Of a DNA stretch of 64,000 nucleotides, positions 50,087 through 63,599 are shown piece by piece. The notes under the pieces are model-generated. The model saw nothing but the letters and a program-made list of their open reading frames with translations, ran no database searches and had not been told where the DNA came from. Numbering within the stretch: position 1 is the first letter of the stretch; each line of letters starts with the position of its first letter. Source of the stretch: Pseudomonas fluorescens (GTDB lineage: Bacteria; Pseudomonadota; Gammaproteobacteria; Pseudomonadales; Pseudomonadaceae); assembly GCF_902497895.1 (NCBI RefSeq), contig NZ_CABVHQ010000017.1, forward strand, positions 1 through 64,000, written 5' to 3'. Position numbers and translations under genes: made by a program.

Positions 50087-51975
50087 GCGCTTTGCTCCAA
50101 CTGACGGCCCGCGCCGCGTTTTTTCAAATGAATCATCAACAGGGAAATCGCCGCCGGGGTAACACCCGGGATCCGCGAAGCCTGGCCCAACGTTTCAGGG
50201 CGAGTTATCCCCAACTTGCTCTGAATCTCTTTCGAGAGACCGGAGATATTCGTGTAATCGATATCCACAGGCAGTTTGGTGTCTTCACTGGCCCGCAGAC
50301 GCGCGATCTCGTCCTGCTGACGATCGATGTAACCGGCGTACTTGGTTTTGATCTCGACCTGTTCGGCAACCAGTGGATCAATCGCGCCGTCACCGGTGAT
50401 CGCGATCAATCCGGCGTAGTCGATTTCCGGGCGGGTCAGCAGGTTCAGCAGATTGTATTCGTGGGTCAGAGGCGTGCCGAATTTTTCGGCAATCGCATCG
50501 CCCTGCTCGGTGCCCGGGCGAACCCAGGTACTTTTCAGGCGCTGCTCTTCCAGTTCGATGCTTTCGCGTTTGGTGCAGAAAGCCGCCCAACGCGCGTCAT
50601 CCACCAGACCCAGTTCACGACCTTTTTCGGTCAGACGCAGGTCGGCGTTGTCTTCGCGCAGGATCAGCCGGTACTCGGCGCGGGAAGTAAACATCCGGTA
50701 CGGTTCTTGAGTGCCCAGGGTGATCAGGTCGTCGACCAACACCCCGATGTACGCCTCATCCCGACGTGGACACCAGCTGTCTTTGCCTTGCGCACGCAGT
50801 GCAGCGTTGGTTCCGGCGAGCAAACCCTGGGCGCCGGCTTCTTCGTAACCGGTGGTGCCGTTGATTTGTCCGGCGAAGAACAAACCACCGATCACTTTGG
50901 TTTCCAGGCTGTACTTCAGATCCCGCGGATCGAAGTAATCGTATTCGATGGCGTAGCCAGGACGAACGATATGCGCGTTTTCCATCCCGCGAATCGACTG
51001 CACGATCTGGATCTGCACGTCGAACGGCAAGGAAGTGGAAATCCCGTTCGGGTACAGCTCGTGGGTCGTCAGACCTTCCGGCTCGATGAAGACCTGATGG
51101 CTTTCCTTGTCGGCAAAGCGATGGATCTTGTCTTCGATCGAAGGGCAGTAACGCGGGCCGATACCTTCGATAACCCCGGAATACATCGGCGAACGATCGA
51201 GGTTCGCGGCAATGATTTCGTGGGTTCGGGCGTTGGTATGGGTAATCCAGCAGCTGACCTGCGCGGGATGCTGTTCCTTGGAACCGAGAAACGACATCAC
51301 TGGAATCGGCGTATCGCCCGGTTGCTCGGTCATCACCGAGAAATCCACGGAACGGCCGTCGATTCGCGGCGGGGTGCCGGTTTTCAGGCGACCGACCCGC
51401 AAAGGCAGCTCGCGCAGACGTTGTGCCAGGGCAATCGAAGGTGGATCACCCGCGCGGCCGCCGGAATAGTTCTGCATCCCGATGTGGATAAGTCCACCGA
51501 GGAAGGTCCCGGTGGTCAATACCACCGAGTCGGCAAGGATTCGCAGACCCATCTGGGTCACAACGCCGCGGACTTGATCCTGTTCAACGATCAGGTCATC
51601 GCAGGCTTGCTGGAATATCCACAGGTTGGGCTGGTTCTCGAGAATTTCGCGAACAGCGGCCTTGTACAGAATCCGATCGGCCTGAGCACGTGTAGCGCGT
51701 ACGGCTGGGCCTTTACGGCTGTTCAGCACACGAAACTGAATACCACCTTTGTCGGTAGCCATGGCCATCGCGCCGCCAAGGGCGTCGATTTCCTTGACCA
51801 GATGGCTTTTGCCAATGCCGCCGATCGCCGGGTTGCAGCTCATTTGCCCGAGGGTTTCCACGTTATGCGTAAGCAGTAGGGTTTTCACTCCCATGCGTGC
51901 TGACGCTAGTGCTGCCTCGGTACCGGCATGACCGCCGCCGATGACGATCACTTCAAAACGGGAAGGGAAATCCAC
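50083..51975 (-). CDS. mnmG: tRNA uridine-5-carboxymethylaminomethyl synthesis protein MnmG
   Basis: A 630-residue FAD protein that, with MnmE, modifies U34 of tRNAs. [23 protein letters not shown] at the N-terminus, then [16 protein letters not shown] and YCPSIEDKI. The start is the second of two adjacent GTG codons: GAGGT lies 5 bases upstream of it and only 2 bases from the first. Its upstream gap is rich in DnaA boxes. Confidence 0.96.
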   Translation of the reverse strand: MDFPSRFEVIVIGGGHAGTEAALASARMGVKTLLLTHNVETLGQMSCNPAIGGIGKSHLVKEIDALGGAMAMATDKGGIQFRVLNSRKGPAVRATRAQADRILYKAAVREILENQPNLWIFQQACDDLIVEQDQVRGVVTQMGLRILADSVVLTTGTFLGGLIHIGMQNYSGGRAGDPPSIALAQRLRELPLRVGRLKTGTPPRIDGRSVDFSVMTEQPGDTPIPVMSFLGSKEQHPAQVSCWITHTNARTHEIIAANLDRSPMYSGVIEGIGPRYCPSIEDKIHRFADKESHQVFIEPEGLTTHELYPNGISTSLPFDVQIQIVQSIRGMENAHIVRPGYAIEYDYFDPRDLKYSLETKVIGGLFFAGQINGTTGYEEAGAQGLLAGTNAALRAQGKDSWCPRRDEAYIGVLVDDLITLGTQEPYRMFTSRAEYRLILREDNADLRLTEKGRELGLVDDARWAAFCTKRESIELEEQRLKSTWVRPGTEQGDAIAEKFGTPLTHEYNLLNLLTRPEIDYAGLIAITGDGAIDPLVAEQVEIKTKYAGYIDRQQDEIARLRASEDTKLPVDIDYTNISGLSKEIQSKLGITRPETLGQASRIPGVTPAAISLLMIHLKKRGAGRQLEQSA

Positions 51976-52037
51976 CACGCACCTCGTGCCTGCTTCTGAA
52001 TGGGTAAAAAGGGATGGGTTATTGGAGCTAGGCGGCA

Positions 52038-52043
52038 AGTATA
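52038..52043 (-). promoter_or_regulatory. Candidate -10 box for mnmG
   Basis: TATACT on the minus strand about 65 bp before the mnmG start. The -35 at the right distance is weak (TTCTTT-like). Confidence 0.3.
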
Positions 52044-52090
52044 GGGACTTCGCCTCTCCTAAAGAACCCTTTGCACAAAATTTAACCAGC

Positions 52091-52509
52091 TGTGGATGAA
52101 TCACGAATAATAGAAATTAAAAGAGAGAAAAGTATTAAATCTTTGTTTTTATGTTTATTTCTACTGAGGCACTTTTCTGTGGATAGATCTCTGTACACCT
52201 TAGTATTCAAGGTGTACAGAGGTTTGAAAGTCTGTGGTCATGTGGGTATGAGGCCCTTGGATAACCGGTTTAAGCCTGTGGGTAAAAGAGGTGCTTATCC
52301 ACAGGCGGAGTTTTCCTCAGTTTTGAGGCCCTGTTATCAACCGGGCCTAAGGGCAGTTATTCACAGGGCTTAATCCACAGAAAAACCCCTGGCGAGGTAA
52401 ATCGCGGCCACGGAAAAGCCGCCGAGGCCGATAAATTTCGCCAGCAAGTTCAGAAAATGATCAAGAAGGGAGAAGCACAGACAGGCGCCAATGGCCTGTC
52501 TGTGGATAA
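52091..52509. other. Second DnaA-box cluster with AT-rich tract between mnmG and mnmE
   Basis: This gene-free gap (51976-52517) holds two exact DnaA boxes (52295-52303 and 52501-52509) and four with one mismatch (52091, 52178, 52357, 52371). An AT-rich stretch (about 52100-52165) lies beside them, as does a 13-bp-arm stem-loop (52189-52221). It has the parts of a replication origin; activity is unknown. Confidence 0.6.
52189..52221. repeat. Perfect inverted repeat in the mnmG-mnmE gap
   Basis: Arms CTCTGTACACCTT and AAGGTGTACAGAG (13 bp, perfect) flank a 7-base AT-rich loop. No T run, so not a normal terminator. The CTGTACAGAG-like core recurs at 56699-56709 in oriC. Confidence 0.75.
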
Positions 52510-52517
52510 CGGAGGGG

Positions 52518-53888
52518 TTATTTACCGATGCAGAAGCTGGAAAAGATCCGTCCGAGCAGATCATCGGAGCTGAATGCACCGGTAATCTCGCCCAAAGACT
52601 GTTGCGCCTGACGCAAATCCTCGGCCAGCAGCTCACCAGCGCCGGCATGGGTCAATTGCGCACGCCCGTGCTCGAGTGAGGCACTGGCATGGCGTAGCGC
52701 TTCCAGGTGGCGTCGGCGAGCGCTGAAGCTGCTTTCAGAGGTCTGCTCGTAGCCCATGCAGGCTTTGAGGTGATCTCGCAGCAACTCCAGGCCCTCGCCA
52801 GCGGACCTGGCGCTGAGGCTGATCGTCACGTGGCCATCCTCACTGACTTCCAGGGCGATGGCCTCACCGGTAAGGTCAGCCTTGTTGCGGATCAAGGTGA
52901 CGTTGGCCGGATCCGGCCGCTGCTCGAGGAATTCCGGCCACAGGGCAAACGGATCCAGGGCTTCAGGGGCCGTGGCATCGACCACCAGCAAGACCCGATC
53001 AGCCTCGCCAATGGCCTTGAGCGCCCGCTCGACGCCAATCTTTTCGACCTGGTCATCGGTATCGCGCAAGCCTGCGGTGTCGACCACATGCAACGGCATG
53101 CCGTCGATGTGGATATGTTCGCGGAGGATATCCCGGGTAGTCCCGGCAATTTCCGTGACGATGGCCGCCTCACGACCGGCCAGCGCGTTGAGCAGGCTCG
53201 ATTTACCGGCATTCGGCCGCCCCGCGATCACCACAGTCATGCCATCACGCAGCAATGCCCCCTGCCCGGCTTCACGCAACACGGTGGATAACTCGTCACG
53301 CACATTATCGAGCATCTTCAGTACATGCCCGTCCGCGAGGAAGTCGATTTCTTCCTCCGGAAAGTCGATCGCCGCCTCGACGTAGATCCGCAGGCTGATG
53401 AGTTGATCGGTCAGGTTATGTACACGCTGGGAAAAAGCTCCTTGCAATGAGCGCAACGCATTACGTGCGGCCTGCGCCGAACTGGCTTCAATCAGGTCGG
53501 CGATGGCTTCGGCCTGGGCCAGGTCGAGCTTATCGTTGAGGAACGCGCGTTCGCTGAATTCCCCCGGGCGCGCCTGGCGACAGCCCAATTGCAGACAGCG
53601 CTGCAGCAGCATGTCGAGGACGATCGGCCCACCGTGACCCTGAAGTTCGAGGACATCTTCGCCGGTAAATGAATTCGGCCCCGGAAAATACAGGGCGATC
53701 CCTTCATCCAGGACTTCATTGTGCTCACTGAAAAACGGACCGTAATGGGCATACCGCGGTTTCAGTTCACGGCCGCTGATGGCTTTCGCTGCGATGCTTG
53801 CCAGAGGCCCGGAGATACGGACGATGCCCACGCCGCCGCGACCCTGAGCGGTCGCAACGGCAGCAATGGTTTCACGAGGGACATTCAT
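52518..53888 (-). CDS. mnmE: tRNA modification GTPase MnmE
   Basis: 456 residues. The N-terminal tetrahydrofolate-binding domain ([22 protein letters not shown]), the G domain with [14 protein letters not shown], and the C-terminal FCIGK with its farnesylation-like Cys are all visible. Partner of MnmG in U34 modification. ATG at 53888 gives the conserved [10 protein letters not shown]. Confidence 0.96.
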   Translation of the reverse strand: MNVPRETIAAVATAQGRGGVGIVRISGPLASIAAKAISGRELKPRYAHYGPFFSEHNEVLDEGIALYFPGPNSFTGEDVLELQGHGGPIVLDMLLQRCLQLGCRQARPGEFSERAFLNDKLDLAQAEAIADLIEASSAQAARNALRSLQGAFSQRVHNLTDQLISLRIYVEAAIDFPEEEIDFLADGHVLKMLDNVRDELSTVLREAGQGALLRDGMTVVIAGRPNAGKSSLLNALAGREAAIVTEIAGTTRDILREHIHIDGMPLHVVDTAGLRDTDDQVEKIGVERALKAIGEADRVLLVVDATAPEALDPFALWPEFLEQRPDPANVTLIRNKADLTGEAIALEVSEDGHVTISLSARSAGEGLELLRDHLKACMGYEQTSESSFSARRRHLEALRHASASLEHGRAQLTHAGAGELLAEDLRQAQQSLGEITGAFSSDDLLGRIFSSFCIGK

Positions 53889-53919
53889 AAACCAATATCC
53901 AGACAAAAGTGACAGATAG

Positions 53920-53946
53920 CAAAACGCCCCACTAGGGGGCGTTTTG
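53920..53946. terminator. Terminator between yidC and mnmE
   Basis: AAAACGCCCC / GGGGCGTTTT hairpin with a five-base loop and a T run on either strand; it ends the rpmH-rnpA-yidD-yidC transcript. A DnaA box (53952-53960) is next to it. Confidence 0.88.
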
Positions 53947-53967
53947 AGTGGTTATCCACAGAGTAGA

Positions 53968-55647
53968 TCAGGCCGTTGCTTTCGCCGCCGCTTCAATCTT
54001 ACGCGTGATGTACCACTGTTGGGCGATCGACAAAACGTTGTTCACTACCCAGTACAGCACCAGACCAGCCGGGAACCACAGGAAGAAGAAGGTGAAGATG
54101 ATTGGCATCATTTTCATCACTTTGGCCTGCATCGGATCCGGAGGAGTCGGGTTCAGCTGCTGCTGGATGAACATGGTTGCGCCCATGATGATCGGCAGAA
54201 TGAAGAACGGATCCTTGATCGACAGGTCAGTAATCCACAGCATGAACGGTGCCTGACGCATTTCCACGCTTTCCAGGAGAACCCAGTACAGCGAGAGGAA
54301 AACCGGCATTTGCACAAGAATCGGCAAGCATCCACCCAACGGGTTGATCTTCTCTTTCTTGTACAACTCCATCATCGACTGCGACATTTTCTGCCGATCG
54401 TCGCCATGTTGCTCTTTCAGAGCGGCCAGTTTCGGCGCTACTGCACGCATGCGAGCCATGGATTTGTAGCTGGCTGCCGACAACGGGAAGAAGATCCCTT
54501 TGATCAGCATGGTCAGGAAGATGATCGACCAGCCCCAGTTACCGACCAGCGCGTGGATATTTTGCAGCAACCAGAAGATCGGCTGGGCAATGAACCACAG
54601 AATGCCGTAGTCGACGGTCAGTTCCAGACCAGGGGACAACTGTTTGAGGATGTCCTGGCTTTTCGGACCGGCGTAAAGCGTAGCGGTGGTTTCAGCCTTG
54701 GCACCTGGCGCAACGGTCAACGCCGGGCCGGTGTAACCGATGATGTAGTTGCCTTTGCTGTCTTTACGGGTCTGGACGATGTTGTTCTCGCCCTTCGCCG
54801 GAATCCACGCAGTCACGAAGTAGTGCTGCAACCAGGCAACCCAGCCACCCTGAACGGTTTCTTTCAGCGCGGCCTTGTCCATGTCACCCATCGACACTTT
54901 CTTGTACGGCTCGTTACTTGTCCACAGGGCGGCGCCCAGGTAAGTCGCGGTGCCGGTGGCAGTGCTGGAAGAAGGATCGGAGCTGGCGTCACGCTTCAAT
55001 TGCGCGAACATTGCACCGGACCAGGGCTGAGCGCTCTGGTTGTCGATGATGTAGGAAACGCCGACATCGTAGTTACCGCGTTGCAAGGTGAAACGCTTGA
55101 TGTAGTTGACGCCGTCCTTGCTGAACTTCAGGTCGACAACCAATTGGTCCTGATCGTCAGCCAGTTGATAAGTCTTCTTCTCGGACGAGAACACCGGGCG
55201 ACCCGTTGGGCTGGCATCCGGTCCATTGGTGCCGATCAGACCGCTTTGCGCCAGGTAGGTCCGTTCATTGCCGTTGTCGAACAGCTGGAATGGAATTTCC
55301 GGGTGATCCTGACGACGAGGATAAAGCGGCAGCTTCAGCTGGGCGATATCACCACCTTGTGGATCGACACCCAGATCGAGCACATCCGTTTTGATCTGGA
55401 TGAGATCTTTGCTTACGGCGACCGGTGCTTCGGCGGGGGCGCTGGTATCGCTTGCCGCGCGAGGAATGTCGTCACTGACGGAAGCGCTATTACCAGTCTT
55501 CGTTTCCGGTAGGCCCGGAGCAGTAGAGCTGGCGGCAACATTCTGAGTCGGCAGGGCAGCCTGGCCATAGTCCTGGTTCCATTTAAGGACCATAACGTAG
55601 GTCACGATTGCCAGGGCGACGATCAGGATCGTGCGTTTAATATCCAT
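53968..55647 (-). CDS. yidC: Membrane protein insertase YidC
   Basis: 559 residues. One N-terminal membrane helix (TILIVALAIVTYVMVLKW), a large periplasmic domain (about 60-340), then five membrane helices with the conserved NWGWSIIFLTMLIKGIFFPLSAASYKSMARMR and LGGCLPILVQMPVFLSLYWVL. Inserts inner-membrane proteins, including the ATP synthase c subunit encoded nearby. Confidence 0.97.
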   Translation of the reverse strand: MDIKRTILIVALAIVTYVMVLKWNQDYGQAALPTQNVAASSTAPGLPETKTGNSASVSDDIPRAASDTSAPAEAPVAVSKDLIQIKTDVLDLGVDPQGGDIAQLKLPLYPRRQDHPEIPFQLFDNGNERTYLAQSGLIGTNGPDASPTGRPVFSSEKKTYQLADDQDQLVVDLKFSKDGVNYIKRFTLQRGNYDVGVSYIIDNQSAQPWSGAMFAQLKRDASSDPSSSTATGTATYLGAALWTSNEPYKKVSMGDMDKAALKETVQGGWVAWLQHYFVTAWIPAKGENNIVQTRKDSKGNYIIGYTGPALTVAPGAKAETTATLYAGPKSQDILKQLSPGLELTVDYGILWFIAQPIFWLLQNIHALVGNWGWSIIFLTMLIKGIFFPLSAASYKSMARMRAVAPKLAALKEQHGDDRQKMSQSMMELYKKEKINPLGGCLPILVQMPVFLSLYWVLLESVEMRQAPFMLWITDLSIKDPFFILPIIMGATMFIQQQLNPTPPDPMQAKVMKMMPIIFTFFFLWFPAGLVLYWVVNNVLSIAQQWYITRKIEAAAKATA

Positions 55648-55649
55648 GA

Positions 55650-55895
55650 TTACTCGGCCATCGAAGAAGAACGGGAGGTAGGGATAGATGGAACCGGGTC
55701 ATAACCACCGGGATTCCACGGATGACAGCGACCTAAACGACGAAAGGCCAGCCAGCCACCGCGCAGAAGGCCATGATTTTCTATGGCTTCATACGCGTAG
55801 CAGGAACAACGGGGGTAGAAACGACAGTGACTGGCCATCAGAGGACTAATGGCATAGCGATAAAACTGGATCGGAACGAGTGCCAGTTTACGCAT
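55650..55895 (-). CDS. yidD: Membrane protein insertion efficiency factor YidD
   Basis: 81 residues. [58 protein letters not shown] contains the conserved Cys set and the [12 protein letters not shown] tail. It starts inside the last codons of rnpA (8-base overlap) and precedes yidC by 2 bases. Confidence 0.95.
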   Translation of the reverse strand: MRKLALVPIQFYRYAISPLMASHCRFYPRCSCYAYEAIENHGLLRGGWLAFRRLGRCHPWNPGGYDPVPSIPTSRSSSMAE

Positions 55896-56292
55896 CGGGA
55901 CTGTCTACCCCTACAGTTTCGGTTTTGACTTCTGGTACCGGCTTGCTGCGTGCCAGACGCTTCCAGAGTTTGCCGAAATGCTGAATCAATTCGGGGTTTT
56001 CTACGTCACCCAAACCTTTGCGCGCGACGATAACGATGTCCCAGCCGACCAGAGAATCCTGGTGCAGGCGAAACGATTCGCGCATCAGACGTTTGAGGCG
56101 ATTGCGCTCAACGGAGAGCTTTACGCTCTTTTTCCCGATCACTAACCCCAAACGGGGGTGATCAAGATCGTTATTTCGCGCAAGGAGCAGGAGATTTTTC
56201 CCCGGAACCTTGCCGGTGGGGGAGTCAAAGACTGCCTTGAAATGCCGGGGAGTCAGCAAACGCTTTTCCCGACTGAAGTCCTGACTCACCAC
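55888..56292 (-). CDS. rnpA: Ribonuclease P protein component
   Basis: 134 residues from a GTG start, giving the conserved [20 protein letters not shown]. The RNA-binding RNR motif [19 protein letters not shown] is intact. Longer in-frame starts would overlap rpmH and are rejected. Binds RNase P RNA for tRNA 5' processing. Confidence 0.96.
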   Translation of the reverse strand: MVSQDFSREKRLLTPRHFKAVFDSPTGKVPGKNLLLLARNNDLDHPRLGLVIGKKSVKLSVERNRLKRLMRESFRLHQDSLVGWDIVIVARKGLGDVENPELIQHFGKLWKRLARSKPVPEVKTETVGVDSPDA

Positions 56293-56305
56293 CAGTACCG
56301 GATTA

Positions 56306-56440
56306 TCAAACTGCCAGACGCGCACGACCTTTGGCGCGGCGACGCGACAGGACTGCGCGGCCGTTCTTGGTAGCCATGCGAGCACGGAAGCCGTGAGTAC
56401 GGGCGCGTTTGATGGTGCTTGGTTGGAAAGTACGTTTCAT
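56306..56440 (-). CDS. rpmH: 50S ribosomal protein L34
   Basis: 44 residues beginning [20 protein letters not shown] and ending [12 protein letters not shown], the classical L34. It is 13 bases before rnpA. The pseudomonad oriC lies on its other side. Confidence 0.98.
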   Translation of the reverse strand: MKRTFQPSTIKRARTHGFRARMATKNGRAVLSRRRAKGRARLAV

Positions 56441-56579
56441 GTCGTGTTACCTGGTTCGTCCACAACGGGCCGGAATGGCCCCCGTTTTAAGAGACCGGCG
56501 ATTCTAGAGAAAGCAGGCCTCTAGGTCAATTTCCAACCAGCTTTTCCTTCAATTAGATCTCTGAGGGGTTTCGCCGTCT

Positions 56580-56940
56580 GCCAGGGACCACTAGATATAG
56601 AAATAAAGAAGGGAATTATTTAAAGCTTTTCTGTAATGCTTATAAAAGCTAGGGCCGGCATCTTCTGTGGATAAGTGCCTTTAGACCTTCTATCCCGCGC
56701 TGTACAGAGAATGATAACCATGCGGTAAAACGGTGTTCAGCCTGTGCTGCGCTGTCGGATAAGCTGTGTGTGGAATGGCATGTTATCCACAGGCAAGTTA
56801 TCCACTGAGTTTACCCCCCACTTGTGCAACGAGCTCAGGCGGGCTTATCCACAGAGTTTATCCACATACCATTGGTCGCGTTTTTTTCGGTTAAGGCGTT
56901 GATTCTTCGTGCTCTCTGAGCAACCTACATGTGGATAAGT
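56580..56940. other. Chromosomal replication origin oriC (rpmH-dnaA interval)
   Basis: The gene-free gap 56441-57005 contains exact DnaA boxes TTATCCACA (either strand) at 56666-56674, 56783-56791, 56845-56853, 56858-56866 and 56930-56938, and one with a single mismatch at 56798-56806. An AT-rich tract (about 56590-56650) is a candidate unwinding element on the rpmH side. The rpmH-dnaA position is the accepted pseudomonad oriC. Confidence 0.93.
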
Positions 56941-56960
56941 GGACGCTCGGTCGCTACAAT
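56932..56960 (+). promoter_or_regulatory. Candidate dnaA promoter overlapping a DnaA box
   Basis: TGGATA (56932-56937) and TACAAT (56955-56960) are 17 bp apart, about 45 bp before the dnaA start. The -35 lies inside the DnaA box at 56930-56938, suggesting autorepression. Confidence 0.5.
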
Positions 56961-57005
56961 GGCGACTGTTTTTGCCTCACCGGCTTTCAAACTTAGGGGA
57001 TATCC

Positions 57006-58520
57006 GTGTCAGTGGAACTTTGGCAGCAGTGCGTGGAGCTTCTGCGCGATGAGCTGCCTGCCCAGCAATTCAACACTTGGATCCGTCCACTACAGGTCGA
57101 AGCCGAAGGCGACGAGTTGCGTGTTTACGCACCCAATCGTTTTGTTCTCGATTGGGTCAACGAAAAGTACCTGGGTCGCGTGCTCGAGTTGCTCGATGAG
57201 CACGGCAATGGCCTGGCACCTGCGCTTTCCTTATTAATAGGCAGCAAGCGCAGTTCGGCACCTCGTGCTGCACCTAATGCGCCTTTGGCGGCCGCGGCTT
57301 CTCAAGCGCAGGCTGCCGCCGCTCCTGTGGTCAATGCTCCGGCACCGAGTGCGCCTGCCAAACGGGCTATGCACAAGGCCGCAGAGGTCAGTGAAGAGCC
57401 TTCTCGCGACAGCTTCGACCCCATGGCCGGCGCCAGCTCGCAACAGGCCCCGGTACGCGCCGAGCAGCGCACGGTGCAGGTTGAGGGCGCGCTCAAGCAC
57501 ACCAGCTACCTGAACCGCACCTTTACCTTCGAGAACTTCGTCGAAGGTAAGTCCAACCAGTTGGCCCGGGCTGCGGCCTGGCAGGTAGCCGACAATCCCA
57601 AGCATGGTTACAACCCGCTGTTCCTTTATGGCGGCGTTGGCTTGGGTAAAACTCACTTGATGCACGCTGTGGGTAACCACCTATTAAAGAAGAACCCGAA
57701 TGCCAAGGTCGTGTACCTGCATTCCGAGCGCTTCGTGGCGGACATGGTCAAAGCGTTGCAGCTCAACGCAATCAACGAATTCAAGCGCTTCTACCGTTCG
57801 GTCGATGCACTGCTGATCGATGACATCCAGTTCTTCGCCCGCAAGGAACGTTCCCAGGAAGAATTCTTCCACACGTTCAACGCACTGCTTGAAGGTGGCC
57901 AGCAGGTCATCCTCACCAGTGACCGTTATCCTAAAGAAATCGAAGGCCTTGAAGAGCGCTTGAAGTCGCGCTTCGGCTGGGGGTTGACGGTGGCCGTGGA
58001 GCCGCCGGAACTTGAAACCCGGGTTGCGATTCTGATGAAGAAGGCAGACCAGGCCAAAGTCGATCTGCCCCATGATGCTGCGTTCTTCATTGCGCAGCGT
58101 ATTCGCTCCAACGTGCGAGAGCTCGAAGGCGCGCTCAAGCGGGTCATCGCCCACTCACACTTCATGGGCCGCGACATCACCATCGAGTTGATTCGCGAAT
58201 CCTTGAAGGACCTGCTGGCGCTGCAGGATAAACTGGTCTCTGTGGATAACATTCAGCGCACGGTCGCCGAATACTACAAGATCAAGATTTCCGACTTGCT
58301 GTCCAAGCGCCGCTCGCGCTCGGTCGCACGTCCGCGCCAGGTAGCGATGGCATTGTCCAAAGAGCTGACCAACCACAGCCTGCCGGAAATCGGCGATGTG
58401 TTCGGTGGCCGAGATCACACCACGGTCTTGCACGCATGCCGCAAGATCAACGAGCTCAAGGAATCCGACGCGGACATCCGCGAGGACTACAAGAACCTGC
58501 TGCGTACACTGACCACTTGA
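57006..58520 (+). CDS. dnaA: Chromosomal replication initiator DnaA
   Basis: 504 residues, GTG start with AGGGGAT upstream. Domain I ([28 protein letters not shown]), a Pro/Ala-rich linker (about 85-160), the AAA+ domain with [13 protein letters not shown] and [10 protein letters not shown], and the C-terminal DNA-binding domain with [17 protein letters not shown] DnaA box (58241-58249) lies inside the gene. Confidence 0.98.
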   Translation: MSVELWQQCVELLRDELPAQQFNTWIRPLQVEAEGDELRVYAPNRFVLDWVNEKYLGRVLELLDEHGNGLAPALSLLIGSKRSSAPRAAPNAPLAAAASQAQAAAAPVVNAPAPSAPAKRAMHKAAEVSEEPSRDSFDPMAGASSQQAPVRAEQRTVQVEGALKHTSYLNRTFTFENFVEGKSNQLARAAAWQVADNPKHGYNPLFLYGGVGLGKTHLMHAVGNHLLKKNPNAKVVYLHSERFVADMVKALQLNAINEFKRFYRSVDALLIDDIQFFARKERSQEEFFHTFNALLEGGQQVILTSDRYPKEIEGLEERLKSRFGWGLTVAVEPPELETRVAILMKKADQAKVDLPHDAAFFIAQRIRSNVRELEGALKRVIAHSHFMGRDITIELIRESLKDLLALQDKLVSVDNIQRTVAEYYKIKISDLLSKRRSRSVARPRQVAMALSKELTNHSLPEIGDVFGGRDHTTVLHACRKINELKESDADIREDYKNLLRTLTT

Positions 58521-58559
58521 TGAACATCAGCGCAGCTTATTAAGGCAAGGGACTAGACC

Positions 58560-59663
58560 ATGCATTTCACCATTCAACGCGAAGCCCTGTTGAAACCCCT
58601 GCAACTGGTCGCAGGCGTCGTCGAGCGCCGCCAGACCTTGCCGGTGCTTTCCAACGTGCTGTTGGTTGTCGAGGGCCAGCAATTGTCGCTGACCGGTACT
58701 GACCTGGAAGTCGAGCTGGTCGGTCGTGTGCAACTCGAAGAGCCTGCCGAGCCAGGCGAAATCACTGTCCCGGCGCGCAAGCTGATGGACATCTGCAAGA
58801 GCCTGCCAAACGACGCCCTGATCGACATCAAGGTTGATGAGCAGAAGCTTGTGGTGAAAGCCGGCCGTAGCCGCTTCACCTTGTCCACCTTGCCAGCCAA
58901 CGATTTCCCGACGGTCGAAGAAGGCCCGGGTTCGCTGACCTGCAGCCTTGAGCAAAGCAAGCTGCGTCGTTTGATCGAACGCACCAGCTTCGCCATGGCT
59001 CAGCAGGACGTGCGCTACTACCTCAACGGCATGCTGCTGGAAGTGTCTGCCGGCATCATCCGCGCGGTCGCCACCGATGGCCACCGTCTGGCAATGTGCT
59101 CGATGCAGGCCGATATCGGTCAGCCTGACCGTCATCAGGTCATCGTGCCGCGCAAAGGTATCCTGGAGCTGGCACGCCTGCTGACCGAGCCGGACGGTCT
59201 GGTCAGCATCGTCCTGGGTCAACATCACATTCGTGCCACCACCGGCGAGTTCACCTTCACCTCCAAGCTGGTTGACGGCAAGTTCCCGGATTACGAGCGC
59301 GTGCTGCCTAAAGGCGGTGACAAGCTGGTACTCGGCGATCGTCAGGCGCTGCGTGAAGCTTTCAGCCGTACCGCGATTCTCTCCAACGAGAAGTACCGTG
59401 GCATTCGTTTGCAACTGGCCAACGGTCAGCTGAAGATCCAGGCAAATAACCCTGAACAGGAAGAAGCCGAAGAAGAAGTGGGAGTCGAATATAACGGCGG
59501 CCCGCTGGAGATTGGTTTCAACGTCAGCTACTTGCTTGATGTGCTGGGTGTGATGACCACCGAACAGGTTCGCCTGATTCTGTCCGACTCCAACAGCAGC
59601 GCATTGGTGCAAGAGTCAGACAACGACGACTCGGCTTACGTTGTAATGCCGATGCGCCTGTAA
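58560..59663 (+). CDS. dnaN: DNA polymerase III sliding clamp beta
   Basis: 367 residues in three repeated clamp domains: MHFTIQREALLKPLQLVAGVVERRQTLPVLSNVLL at the start, ATDGHRLAMCSM in the middle and the C-terminal YVVMPMRL that closes the partner-binding pocket. Confidence 0.98.
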   Translation: MHFTIQREALLKPLQLVAGVVERRQTLPVLSNVLLVVEGQQLSLTGTDLEVELVGRVQLEEPAEPGEITVPARKLMDICKSLPNDALIDIKVDEQKLVVKAGRSRFTLSTLPANDFPTVEEGPGSLTCSLEQSKLRRLIERTSFAMAQQDVRYYLNGMLLEVSAGIIRAVATDGHRLAMCSMQADIGQPDRHQVIVPRKGILELARLLTEPDGLVSIVLGQHHIRATTGEFTFTSKLVDGKFPDYERVLPKGGDKLVLGDRQALREAFSRTAILSNEKYRGIRLQLANGQLKIQANNPEQEEAEEEVGVEYNGGPLEIGFNVSYLLDVLGVMTTEQVRLILSDSNSSALVQESDNDDSAYVVMPMRL

Positions 59664-59683
59664 ACATGTTCAGCAGAAGCTAG

Positions 59684-63209
<3,526 letters not shown>

Positions 63210-63229
63210 TCAGGTGTGACGTGCTGAAA

Positions 63230-63266
63230 TAAAAAAAGGCCAACGCTAAGCGTTGGCCTTTTTTTG
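63230..63266 (+). terminator. Terminator after gyrB
   Basis: AAGGCCAACGC / GCGTTGGCCTT hairpin with long A and T runs, 20 bp past the gyrB stop. Confidence 0.92.
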
Positions 63267-63306
63267 TTCAGTATTCGCAGACGTATGCAGTGTCTATCTG
63301 GACGCC

Positions 63307-63402
63307 AAGATCGCAGCTTGCGGCAGCTCCTACGAGATAGGGTAATCGCGAAATGTGTGGCGTGCTCGGTCCTGTAGGAGCTGCCGCAGGCTGCGATCTT
63401 TT
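63307..63402. repeat. REPIN after gyrB
   Basis: Inverted pair of the AGATCGCAGCCTGCGGCAGC repeat with about 45 bp between copies, the third copy of this type in the window. Confidence 0.82.
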
Positions 63403-63438
63403 GATCTTTTTGCGTGCTAGCGCTCTTTTCACCAGGCA

Positions 63439-63470
63439 GAAAAAAACCGGCTATAAAAGCCGGTTTTTTT
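63439..63470. terminator. Bidirectional terminator between gyrB and the acyltransferase gene
   Basis: AAAAAAACCGGCT / AGCCGGTTTTTTT hairpin with a short TAAA-containing loop. Probably ends the minus-strand acyltransferase transcript. The rest of the gap (63471-63599) is AT-rich with an ATATATATA tract and a DnaA box at 63586-63594; no gene is seen. Confidence 0.85.
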
Positions 63471-63599
63471 ATCGTCGCAAAAAACTTATGCACGGTTTTC
63501 GTTATTTTATGTTCTTAAGAAATATATATATAAATCATAATCTTACAGTTGAAATTTGACGTTTTTGAACGAAGTTGCACACAGGTTATCCACAGAATC

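Noticed and set aside
50092..51879. A 595-codon open frame opposite mnmG
   Set aside because: Shadow of mnmG; no ribosome-binding site and no family resemblance.
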